This document shows, in pieces, positions 22,601-31,057 of a stretch of DNA of 64,000 bases. The DNA comes from Leptoclinus maculatus (Eukaryota; Chordata; Actinopteri; Perciformes; Stichaeidae), in contig JAVDOI010000199.1 of assembly GCA_032191485.1 (NCBI GenBank), positions 1-64,000 of the forward strand. The letters run 5' to 3'. Both the position numbers and the translations under genes were made by a program. The notes beneath the pieces were generated by a model that was given only the letters and a program-made list of their open reading frames with translations, did not search any database and was not told the origin of the DNA. Each line of letters opens with the position of its first letter. The stretch's first letter is position 1.

Positions 22601-24398
22601 ACTGGAGTTATTGATGACTCCACTCCAGGTGCACATCCACATTGTTGATGTGAAAACTGGAAATCTTCATCATTTGGTCTACTTATGTGCCGATAAAGCT
22701 AAATTCAGTTGTTTGTTTTACATTTGTGCCATCGTCTTCATCTTTACAGACTGGTTGAACTAGCTAAAGACTGCTTGAACTAGCTAAAGACTAGTTGAAC
22801 TAGCTAAAGACTGGTTGAACTAGCTAAGGACTGGTTGAACTAGCTAAAGACTGCTTGAACTAGCTTAAGACTGGTTGAAGACTGGTTGAACTAGCTAAAG
22901 ACTAGTTGAACTAGCTAAAGACTGGTTGAAGACTGGTTGAACTAGCTAAAGACTAGTTGAACTAGCTAAAGACTGGTTGAAGACTGGTTGAACTAGCTAA
23001 AGACTAGTTGAACTAGCTAAAGACTGGTTGAACTAGCTAAAGACTGCTTGAACTAGCTAAAGACTGGTTGAAGACTGGTTGAACTAGCTAAAGACTAGTT
23101 GAACTAGCTAAAGACTGGTTGAAGACTGGTTGAACTAGCTAAAGACTAGTTGAACTAGCTAAAGACTGGTTGAAGACTGGTTGAACTAGCTAAAGACTAG
23201 TTGAACTAGCTAAAGACTGGTTGAACTAGCTAAAGACTGCTTGAACTAGCTAAAGACTGGTTGAAGACTGGTTGAACTAGCTAAAGACTGGTTGAAGACT
23301 GGTTGAACTAGTTAAAGACTGGTTGAACTAGCTAAAGACTGGTTGAAGACTGGTTGAACTAGCTAAAGGCTGCTTGTGTAGTGCTGCTGGTGTTATCTGG
23401 CCGCTGTGCCATCTTATTGTTTATTTGCATTGTGCTCATGTTGTGCTGTTTGTGTTCCTTTTTGGCCGCGGTGCCATCAAGGAGTCGATATTGTTGTTGT
23501 GACCCTGGTTCTGCAGCAGGAGTGAAACATTGAAGACTTCAAATCCTCTTCACCTCATACATTGTAAAGTGCCATGGACGTCCTCGTCACAGCCTGAACG
23601 CAGAAGGAGAGCTACAAACAGTAAGAGCAATTCATTTTAATATGCATTGTGCTTGTGTTTAGTGGCCGCCGTGCCGTCACAGAGCAGATATGGTTGTAAT
23701 GACCCTGGTGCTACAGTGTAAAGGCAGACATGGCTGCCACGCCCAGCCTTTGGTCATTAGCTCTCTTTCTCTTTCACCTTGTTGCATCTTTTTCTCATAA
23801 ACATTCCTGCTGGATTCATGTGAGTAGAAGCTTTGGTCTTTGGCCCAAATTCCTGGTTGTTTTGCGTGATGTTTGCACTATGTTGGCTGCTGTGCCGTGA
23901 CGTGTTGTAAATACTTGTGACTTGCTGTCTGCATGCGAGTGTGTTGGTATGGTAATTGAAAAGAGAAGCTATTTGCATTGCGGAATATTGTCTGTTTTTA
24001 TTTCACATAGTTTGGCCGTTGCATAAAATGAAATAACTCCATGAAATGACACGATGGATGTGTTTTCTTAGAAGGTGCAAAGAGCTGTTTAGTTCCATAA
24101 TTATTTATTTTATGTAAAATGCAGAAACCGGACGCTCTTCACTCGCAATAGTATTTTGAGTAAACCTGAAAGCCTCAAGTGTAAATGATGTGAGCATAAT
24201 GTCATGTTTTCTACATTTTGCTTCTGGTGTTGCCACCTCCATCCCTCTCTCTTACCACACTGATGAGCTGTATCAGCTGTAGTCCCACGGTGACCACTAC
24301 GGCTTCACTGAAGTGGTTAACGGGGCGAACCACCTTGTTGTAACCAGTGAACAGCGTCTTCACCAGACGCGTCTCATCCTCTGAGCAGAACACTGGAC
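16495..24398 (-). CDS. chrna1: Muscle nicotinic acetylcholine receptor alpha-1, exons 2-10
   Basis: This is a ligand-gated cation channel subunit of the neuromuscular junction. Exons 2-10 lie at 24256-24398, 21000-21044, 18999-19108, 18704-18899, 18263-18483, 17667-17890, 17475-17589, 17196-17320 and 16495-16623. They encode the extracellular domain with the Cys-loop (CEIIVLHFPLDLQNC), M1-M3, a short cytoplasmic loop and M4, closely matching vertebrate alpha-1 (M2-M3 [20 protein letters not shown] is identical to it). The 45-nt and 110-nt exons are the conserved exons 3 and 4 of the family. All phases agree except in exon 6, which lacks about 17 nt and shifts the frame. The signal-peptide exon was not found. 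As written the copy cannot make a full subunit. Confidence 0.93.
17196..17320 (-). CDS. chrna1: chrna1 exon 9: end of the cytoplasmic loop
   Basis: 125 nt encode GNPTPTSVTYQSPITKNPDVRSAIEGVKYIAET...ESNN, including the amphipathic MA helix before M4. The 5' junction enters in phase 1, which fixes the donor of exon 8 at a GC dinucleotide. Confidence 0.93.
17475..17589 (-). CDS. chrna1: chrna1 exon 8: start of the cytoplasmic loop
   Basis: 115 nt encode VFIETIPNLMFFSTMKRPSQ...DMDISDISG. The only donor that keeps phase with exon 9 is TCCG|GCAAGG, a GC-AG intron; the same is seen in copy 1 at 11399-11401. Confidence 0.92.
17667..17890 (-). CDS. chrna1: chrna1 exon 7: M2-M3
   Basis: 224 nt encode [24 protein letters not shown] through M3 to PPWIRK. 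M2 lines the pore. In this copy codon 17814-17816 reads Leu (ELILSTSS), while copy 1 has the conserved Pro (ELIPSTSS) in the M2-M3 linker that couples binding to gating. Confidence 0.95.
18263..18483 (-). CDS. chrna1: chrna1 exon 6: C-loop and M1, with a frame-breaking deletion
   Basis: The exon starts DNDRPDLSNFMESGEWVLKD and ends LTGLVFYLPTDS (M1). Between HWVYYT and YLHITYHF the expected CCPDTP segment is absent and the frame changes. The exon is 221 nt, and phase requires a length of 1 modulo 3; about 17 missing nt would fit. The lost stretch holds the vicinal Cys-Cys of the agonist-binding C-loop that defines alpha subunits. The same deletion is in copy 1 (12189-12409). Confidence 0.9.
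18704..18899 (-). CDS. chrna1: chrna1 exon 5: Cys-loop
   Basis: 196 nt encode ADGNFAIIHETKVLLEHTG...PPAIFKSYCEIIVLHFPLDLQNCSMKLGTWTYDG. This includes the 13-residue Cys-loop and the conserved NCS glycosylation site next to its second cysteine. Confidence 0.95.
18999..19108 (-). CDS. chrna1: chrna1 exon 4
   Basis: The 110-nt exon is a length conserved across the nAChR family. It encodes QWLDVNLNWNPDEYGGIRKI...DIWKPDLVLYN, with the WNPD and WxPD loops of the agonist site. Confidence 0.95.
19155..20464. mobile_element. Degenerate hAT transposon with 8-bp target duplication
   Basis: The ends are CAGTGTTTTTCAACC and GGTTGAAAATCACTG, flanked on both sides by TACTAGTG (8 bp, as hAT elements make). 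Minus-strand remnants near 19772-19966 (HLTALNLQLQGRGRVITDMC) resemble hAT transposases of the ZBED/GTF2IRD2 type, but the frame is broken. It lies in chrna1 intron 3. The matching insert in copy 1 is cut off at 13373. Confidence 0.85.
20465..20999. other. chrna1 intron 3, AT-rich
   Basis: AT-rich intronic sequence before exon 3. No gene, repeat unit or regulatory element is recognised. Confidence 0.6.
21000..21044 (-). CDS. chrna1: chrna1 exon 3 (45 nt)
   Basis: The 45-nt phase-0 exon encodes DEVNQIVTSNVRLKQ, the conserved family exon 3, with CAG|gtaaat donor and ctctcag acceptor on the minus strand. It is present once only and is not part of the tandem duplication. Confidence 0.95.
21045..22164. 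other. chrna1 intron 2, unique part with a promoter-like patch
   Basis: No exon is recognised. At 21640-21960 the sequence is richer in CpG and contains a CRE-like TGACGTCA word (about 21680), and later a donor-like AG|GTAACG. It could be the 5' end of an unrelated transcript or of a retroelement. This is weak. Confidence 0.35.
22150..22765. repeat. Three diverged ~290-bp units seeding the minisatellite
   Basis: The phrase GGTCTTCATCT.TACAGACTGGTTGAACTAGCTAAA, followed by CTGCTTGTGTTGCTTGTG, occurs near 22163, 22457 and 22735. The third copy runs straight into the 20-bp array, so the array probably grew from one of these units. Confidence 0.8.
22745..23370. repeat. 20-bp minisatellite with higher-order pattern
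   Basis: The unit is AGACTGGTTGAACTAGCTAA (20 bp), with variants GACTAGTTG and GACTGCTTG. A shortened 11-bp form (GACTGGTTGAA) recurs at intervals and gives a ~51-bp higher-order unit. It lies in chrna1 intron 2. Confidence 0.92.
23371..24255. other. chrna1 intron 2, right part
   Basis: No exon is recognised. Words such as GTGCCATC and GGCCGC.GTGCC recur (23409, 23465, 23664), which suggests an old repeat continuing from the minisatellite's flank. Confidence 0.4.
24256..24398 (-). CDS. chrna1: chrna1 exon 2: N-terminus of the extracellular domain
   Basis: The 143-nt exon encodes SEDETRLVKTLFTGYNKVVRPV...VVVTVGLQLIQLISV, the N-terminal helix and first strand of the ligand-binding domain, with the conserved RLV..LF..Y..VVRPV motif. 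Its donor is GTG|gtaaga. The preceding signal-peptide exon is not identified up to 25.4 kb. Confidence 0.94.
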
Positions 24399-25383
24399 CT
24401 ATAGGACACACAGACATGTACGCAAACACTTCAGTCACACGTTGTTCTGGTACACACCTTTTACTGACGAGTGGCATCTTCTGAACATATTGCACACGGA
24501 GGTCAGAGGAGGAAAACGCAGATTTGGGCTGTGGAGGAATTGAACTTTACTTGAAAGTAATGTGAGCTTTATACTGGAGGCAAACTGGTTTATACATTTC
24601 CTTTTGTGCTCACTTTGACTGAGATACACAGTATGACATGTCGCCATATCCAGCTGACGCCCGTGTCCCCACAAATGTTTTCACGCTGGAACCAAAATCA
24701 CAGCTGCAGCGAGAGGCAGGCCAGCAGATTGCTTTTAACTGTGATTCACACTGCAAACATTTCCCAGGCTTACAACTAGCAACCCGAAACCCTTCAGTGG
24801 GAGAGAGAATGCATTGGAAGAGAGGCAGACAGGAAGTTACAGGAAATATATCAGATGAGAGAGAGAGCAGTGGAGTGACTGGCGTGCCATGCTGGTGAAA
24901 AGCCTCGGCGCTGAGTGTCTCTGGAGCCGTCTAAGCACTGCGATCAAGTGTGTGTGTGTGTGTGTGTGTGTAAATCCTCGGAGCAGAACCTAATCTGAGT
25001 GTTAAGAGGGGGTTTGGGGAAAACCATCCCTGGCCGATCCGCTTGACATCAAGTCTGGATCAGTTAGAGTTCAGAACATTTAACCTGCATTTAACACCTT
25101 CATACAAAGGTGTTTCCAGCTAACAGACTTACAGTTCCTTTGTATTAACCATGCCTTTATGAGCCTATCAATTATGATATGCAACATAAACGTATACCAG
25201 CTGCACTTGTTGCTTGACAATGAACTAGAGACAGATTTTTAATCCACATGAGCATTCATTTGTTGTTGTTTTGAACATAAAATAGAGGCTGAATTTGTGA
25301 AGCTGATACTTGTTGACGTTAAAACTCTTTGTAACCTGGTAACCTGCACCCGCAAATTCCGCAAATTCCGGTTCTGAACGAAG
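24399..25383. other. Upstream of chrna1 exon 2; (TG)n at about 24948-24972
   Basis: This stretch should hold intron 1 and possibly the signal-peptide exon, but no convincing Met-hydrophobic exon is found on the minus strand. A TG run is present. Nothing else is recognised. Confidence 0.4.
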
Positions 25384-26640
25384 GGGCCCCACACTCTAAC
25401 TACAAGGTCTTTTTTAATAATTCCAAGGGGTTATTAACACTAAGAATGGTTTGCTCATATGAATAGAGTAAATATTATGTATATATTACTGGTTAATAGC
25501 AGATGAAGATGGAACACAGCTCCACTTTGAAAATGTCAAATTCGTATGGTGAAAAAGCACTATTATTCATAATACGATATTAAATGAGGCTCAGTAAAGC
25601 CTAGAACCACCCACCATCATAGCAAACGACAGCAGTAGTGAATAGAAACAGAATTTGAGTGAATTGAGTGAAGTATGCCAGAATTAGAGACATAAACGTA
25701 CGAGAGGTCACGAAAGGTCGTCATTTGAGAAACAGCCTCTCCAGCTGTTCCATTGTACTTTTACAACCTAAATAACTATATATTTAACTTCCTTTATCCT
25801 TCTACATGCACAATCTATCACATACAGCAGTTAGAAATCATTTTGGAGAGCTGGAACCGTCTCCAAAGCCTCTCCAGGCCGGCGACCTACGGGGGAATTG
25901 CGCAATAGCTGGTGTGTATTGCGCCGTTGTAGAGCTCCTGGTTGGTAAATTTTCATTTTTTTTGCTCTGTTCGCACGTGTCTGGATGTGGCCAATCGAAT
26001 GGCGTTAACAGATTTACCAGGAAGTCTTTAGTTTTCCGAAAAAATGCCGATCTACGCCGAGGACCCGGCGCGTAAAAGTCGCGAGACTGCCTCGCTGGAA
26101 TGTTGTCCCCGAGCTTATTTGACCCCCCTTTCTTTATTTCACAACTTTATTAGAACGGAAATGGGACAGAATGAGGTGAATCAGCGGTCAAAATGGAGTT
26201 TAAGGACACGGTTTGATGATTTTGCTTCAAAAACGTGAGTACCGACCCAGAATTTTTTTGGCAAAGTGATAGATGCTGGGGGCTGCTGTCCCCCGGTAAT
26301 GTTTGAAGCGTGTCCCGGAGAGGAAATCCGAGATATACGTTCGAAGCGTGATCGAATTGTTGCTAAATACCTAACTTTACCATGGACGGTTGAAAAACGA
26401 CTTTTGAGAGGCTGTTTCTGTTACGTGTCTCGGCCAAAATGAACGAGAAAAGTGTCGATATTTAGCACGAGGCTAGGAATGTTGTCGTAGATCGTGTTTT
26501 ATTGTGTTTTGAGTGTGTAAAGTGTTACACATGCTTCGATTCATGGGAGATTCTTCGTTCAAACGGTATGCTGCATTGTTGTGGAAATATTATATTTGTT
26601 ACTGAAAATTGCATTCTGCGGTTCAGCTGAACCGGAATTT
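25384..26640 (+). repeat. Dispersed repeat family, + orientation copy
   Basis: About 1.25 kb is diverged but collinear with the reverse complement of 48650-49880. Shared words include TGCGCAATAGCTGGTGTGTATTG, AATGGCGTTAACAGATTTACCAGG, and CGATATTTAGCACGAGGCTAGG. A CpG-rich part with a donor-like AAAACGTGAGTACC at 26229 suggests the promoter and first exon of a transposon. The family was not identified. Confidence 0.75.
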
Positions 26641-26691
26641 GCCCTCCCCCGCCCCCACACCGACCCCCGAGGGCCGGTAGCGGTTGCATTG

Positions 26692-27453
26692 GGTTAATAT
26701 CTGAGAATTCCAGATGAGAACGGTTAGCATACAGCCCTCAAATTGAAGAGTTACTGATTGCAATTTATTTCTGAATATTTGCAAGCATTTATCTATGATC
26801 AGTACTTGTTGATAAAATATTAAGAAACTGGTCTGGTTCTGCAAGAAACGATGTCATATCCTCTATTGCATATTTAGGCCTGTAATTTCTCATACATCCT
26901 CACTCCTCTGACGCATGCTTACTCATAATCTCCTTGCTGTCATTGTTTTTTTTAGTGCTGTCAATCGTGGTATCAGCTGGTCACATGTGATAGCACAGCG
27001 ACACACCTACGTTGTTAGACATCATCCTGTCTGCTGTTAAACGAGACTCTCTCAGACTTTAGTACGTTCATGTCAAACGATCTATTATGATGAAAAGTAT
27101 TTACTTTCTCTTGATTTACTTACTGTAGTATACTTTGTACTACAAGTGGACTATCGCATCACCTTTGTTCATGTAAACGCACCTCGTAGTTTTGTTGTAA
27201 TATGACCCGGCAAATTAACATAATGCTAAAGTTACATCCTTTGCATGTTTGTAGGAATCTGAACTGAGCTGTAGGATGTTGTTTCATTTAGCTAGCGATG
27301 GCTGCTGCCTGTCTGTTGTCCTGTGAGCACGCTTTGATCAGACAGAAATAGATGGGAGGGAAGGCGGGACAGAGCAGCCACTTGGAGCTGTCAATCATTG
27401 CCCACTTTAAACTCCCAATTTACGCAGGATACCGAACCACCGGTGCACAATAC
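26692..27453 (+). repeat. Segmental duplication block A (copy at about 40800-41563)
   Basis: The block is nearly identical to 40800-41563. No exon is seen. In the other copy it is fused on the left to the chrna1 terminal-exon segment and on the right directly to block B, without the transposon that follows here. Confidence 0.9.
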
Positions 27454-28948
27454 AAGGCAGGGTATGAAACTAACTCAAAATCAGTACTAGTCCCAAGGAC
27501 TAGTAGGTTCATAAAACTACTAGTCCTGAGCAATCTTTACTAGTCCTTCATGATCTCCTTGCCCGTTGACCTGAATTCATCCAGAGATGAACAGAGTCGG
27601 AGGGGTCAAATTCTCCAATGGATGGTGTCTCCAGCAGCACCATCATACAGGGGTGGCACCTTAACAACACAACGACGCGTTTTGTCCGATGTGCCCGTGT
27701 TTTAGCAATGTCGCACCCCGTTGCATTATTTAGGCTCGTAGTGAAGATGAAGGTTAAGATCACGATTAAATACTGTACAGCAGTTCAAATTGCCAAGTTG
27801 AGGAATTCCGCTATGGAACGTACCGGCTAAAAATGTAGCTATATTCCGCCGTGGGGAGTAACAGCATGTCACCGTTGTCACCATGTCGCAGTTTAAGCAG
27901 TGAACGCTCAGAGCCCAAAACAATACGCAGTCTATGAATAAAGCAGGCATTTGTTCTAATTTTAGATGAAGTATTTTTGTTAGATCACACAAAGATATTG
28001 GGTGTTAGTTCATGTGCTGCAGTCATAAGAGCTTCACCATCTATATTTCTTCCGCGGACGAATCTTGGCGGACCGCTGGTGAAACTGAAAGAGAGGCCCG
28101 GCCTGATCGATGAATATAGTGCCTTTTGCATTGCGTAAACAAAAAATGATAATCGAAACAAAATAGTCTAATATCCTCAACAATTTTGGGAATAGTTGAA
28201 TGTTACTGTTAAAGTGACTGGGAAGGAATGTATAATTGTACTGGTTCATTACAAGTTGTGGCCACCAGGGGGCATCTATCAGAATGCACTCCAGACAAGA
28301 TGTTCCTTTGAGAGGTTTATTGACAGCAGTCAAACAAGCAAGTGTGTGGTTCTGAAACAGATATCCATGAAATAATAATTAGTAAAAACCTCTATTCAGC
28401 ATTGGTTCCAAATTAGGACATACAGGGACAGAATACAGGCAGCGATAAACATGTCCGCGACTCCTACAGTCGGCACTGAGCAAACAACGAACGAGCCGCT
28501 AAATATCAGACTAGATTGCCGTGTAAATGACACAATATAACCCTTATGATGAAATTAGACTAACACCAAACTTTACGTTTACTTACTGGTTGTTTACACG
28601 CACACAGTCTTGGAAGGTGAACTCCGAACATCCACATAAACTCTAATCTATTTACGGACACTGCCGTCATTTCGCGCCACTACCCTCGTCAGAGCCTTTT
28701 CACCAACTTAATACCGGTGATATTAGTCCGCGAGGGGCGTAGTGCGGTTTCTCCGAAACCCGTCAATAGAGGTCGTCCTTCGTCACAGTTACATTTACTT
28801 ATCGGGAAAGTCTTTTTCCGGAGATAAATAACGAATAAAGCCTCTCAAATTTCACTCGCCATGAGGACTAGTGAGAATGATAATTTAGGTAGTCCCTCCA
28901 AAAATCCACTCGCCTCGGGCTAGCGGACTAGCGTTAGTTTCCGACCCT
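27454..28948. mobile_element. 1.5-kb TIR DNA transposon, absent from the duplicate
   Basis: The ends are GCAGGGTATGAAACTAAC and GTTAGTTTCCGACCCTGC, imperfect terminal inverted repeats of about 18 bp. AAG flanks both sides. The copy at 41563/41564 has the empty site (TACAAGGTGCTG), which gives exact borders and a 3-bp target duplication. CTAGTCC words repeat near both ends. No transposase frame is visible, so it is non-autonomous. Superfamily is open (3-bp duplications fit PIF/Harbinger or CACTA, but the termini fit neither clearly). Confidence 0.8.
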
Positions 28949-29335
28949 GCAAGGTGCTGAGACTCTTTTGTGTTTGCTGACACGTTCCAGCTGGAAAGTG
29001 ACAGAAGTGTGGAGATTATTTCTGGTTGTATTTGAGTCCATGATGATATTGTGGGCTGGAAATAAGCTTTTGACCAAATGTCTTGTGACAGTCTGTTGAG
29101 GAGAGTTAATCGATCCTCTGCTGTTAGAATGCATTTGAGCAGAAGAAAACAGAATAGGTTGCCACTTACCCTCAAATTGAATCTGTTCACTTTCCCCTTG
29201 AAGTTGTGTCATCTCCTAATCGGGCATGAATTGTTGTTGAATGGGTATGTTTGGCTAGAAATAACTAGTTACTTCTGGCTGCAGTCTTGTCTATTAAGAT
29301 TATTGTCAGTGAATTAATTCATTCTTCCTATTCTA
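28949..29335 (+). repeat. Segmental duplication block B (copy at about 41564-41943)
   Basis: Near-identical to 41564-41943, with no exon recognised. It leads into the polypyrimidine tract in both copies. Confidence 0.88.
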
Positions 29336-31045
29336 TTGTCTGTCTTTCTCCCTCCCAACCTCCCTGTCTGTCTTTCTCCCTCCCTCCCAACCTCTCTGTC
29401 TGTCTCCCTGTCTCCCTCCCTCCCTGTCTACCTCCCTCCCTCCCTGTCTTTCTCCCTGTCTACCTCCCTCCCTCCCTCCCTCCCTGTCTCCTTGTCTGTC
29501 TCCCTCCCTGTCTCCCTCCCTGTCTGTCTCCCTGTCTGTCTCCCTTCCTCCCTCCCTCCCTGTCTTTCTCCCTCCCTCCCTGTCTGTCTCCCTCCCTCCC
29601 TGTATCCCCGTCTCCCTGTCCCCCTGTCTCCCTCCCTGTCCCCCTGTCTGTCTGTCTCCCTCCATCCCTCCCTCCGTCTCCCTCCCTCCCTGTATCCCCG
29701 TCTCCCTCCCTCTCTCCCTCCCTCCCTCCCTGTCTGTCTGTCTCCCTCCCTGTCTGTCTCCCTTCCTCCCTCCCTCCCTTTATCCCTCCCTGTCTCCCTC
29801 CCTCCCCTGTCTTTCTCCCTCCCTCCCTGTCTCCCTGTCTCCCTCCCTGTCTGTTTGTCTGTCTCCCTCCCTCCCTCCCTCCCTCCCTCCCTCCCTCCCT
29901 CCCTCCCTCCCTCCCTCTCTCTCTCTCTCCCTCCCTCCCTGTCTCCCTCCCTGTCTCCCTCCCCTCCCTGTCTCCCTGTCTGTCTCCCTTCCTCCCTCCC
30001 TCCCTTTATCCCTCCCTCCCCTGTCTTTCTCCCTCCCTCCCTGTCTCCCCGTATGTCTCCCTCCCTCCCTGTCTCCCTCCCTCCCTGTCTACCTCCCTCC
30101 CTCCCTGTCTTTCTCCCTGTCTCCCTCCCTCCCTCCCCTGTCTTTCTCCCTCCCTGTCTCCCTGTCTGTCTCCCTTCCTCCCTCCCTCCCTGTATCCCTC
30201 CCTCCCTCCCTGTCTTTCTCCCTCCCCTGTCTTCCTCCCTCCCTCCCTGTCTGTCTGTCTGTCTCCCTCCCTGTCTGTCTCCCTTCCTCCCTGTCTGTCT
30301 TTCTCCCTCCCTCCCTGTCTCCCTCCCTCCCTCCCTCCCTGTCTGTCTCCCTCCCTCCCTGTCTGTCTTTCTCTCTCCCAACCTCCCTGTCTGTCTTTCT
30401 CTCTCCCAACCTCCCTGTCTGTCTTTCTCCCTCCAACCTCCCTGTCTGTCTTCCTCCCTCCCTCCCAACCTCCCTGTCTGTCTGTCTGTCTCCCAACCTC
30501 CCTGTCTGTCTTTCTCTCTCCCAACCTCCCTCCCTGTCTGTCTGTCTCCCAACCTCCCTGTCTGTCTTTCTCTCTCCCAACCTCCCTCCCTCCCTGTCTG
30601 TCTGTCTGTCTCCCAACCTCCCTGTCTGTCTTTCTCTCTCCCAACCTCCCTGTCTGTCTTTCTCTCTCCCAACCTCCCTGTCTGTCTGTCTGTCTGTCTC
30701 CCAACCTCCCTGTCTGTCTTTCTCCCTCCCAACTCCCCTGTCTGTCTTTCTCTCTCCCAACCCCCCTGTCTGTCTTTCTCTCTCCCAACCTCCCTGTCTG
30801 TCTTTTTCTCTCCCAACCTCCCTGTCTGTCTTTCTCCCAACCTCCCTGTCTGTCTTTTTCTCTCCCAACCTCCCTGTCTGTCTGTCTTTCTCTCTCCCAA
30901 CCTCCCTGTCTGTCTGTCTTTCTCCCTCCCAACCTCCCTGTCTGTCTTTCTCTCTCCCAACCTCCCTGTCTCTCTTTCTCTCTCCCAACCTCCCTGTCTG
31001 TCTTTCTCTCTCCCAACCTCCCTGTCTGTCATTCTCTCTCCCAAC
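29336..31045. repeat. 1.7-kb polypyrimidine tract (CCTCCCTGTCTGTCTC family)
   Basis: The tract is built from CCCT, TGTC and, in the right half, CCAACCTCCCTGTCTGTCTTTCTC units. Its open frames on both strands (about 300-600 residues) are low-complexity artefacts. The + strand is almost wholly pyrimidine with G only in TGTC words, so triplex (H-DNA) formation is possible. A shorter, rearranged copy is at 41944-42955. Confidence 0.95.
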
Positions 31046-31057
31046 CTCCCTATAATT

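Noticed and set aside
22745..23370. CRISPR-like array
   Set aside because: Units are contiguous without unique spacers, and the host is a vertebrate; it is a minisatellite. The same applies to 54730-55078.
24399..24900. Signal-peptide exon of chrna1
   Set aside because: Minus-strand Met codons here lead to no hydrophobic leader with a phase-compatible donor; not supported.
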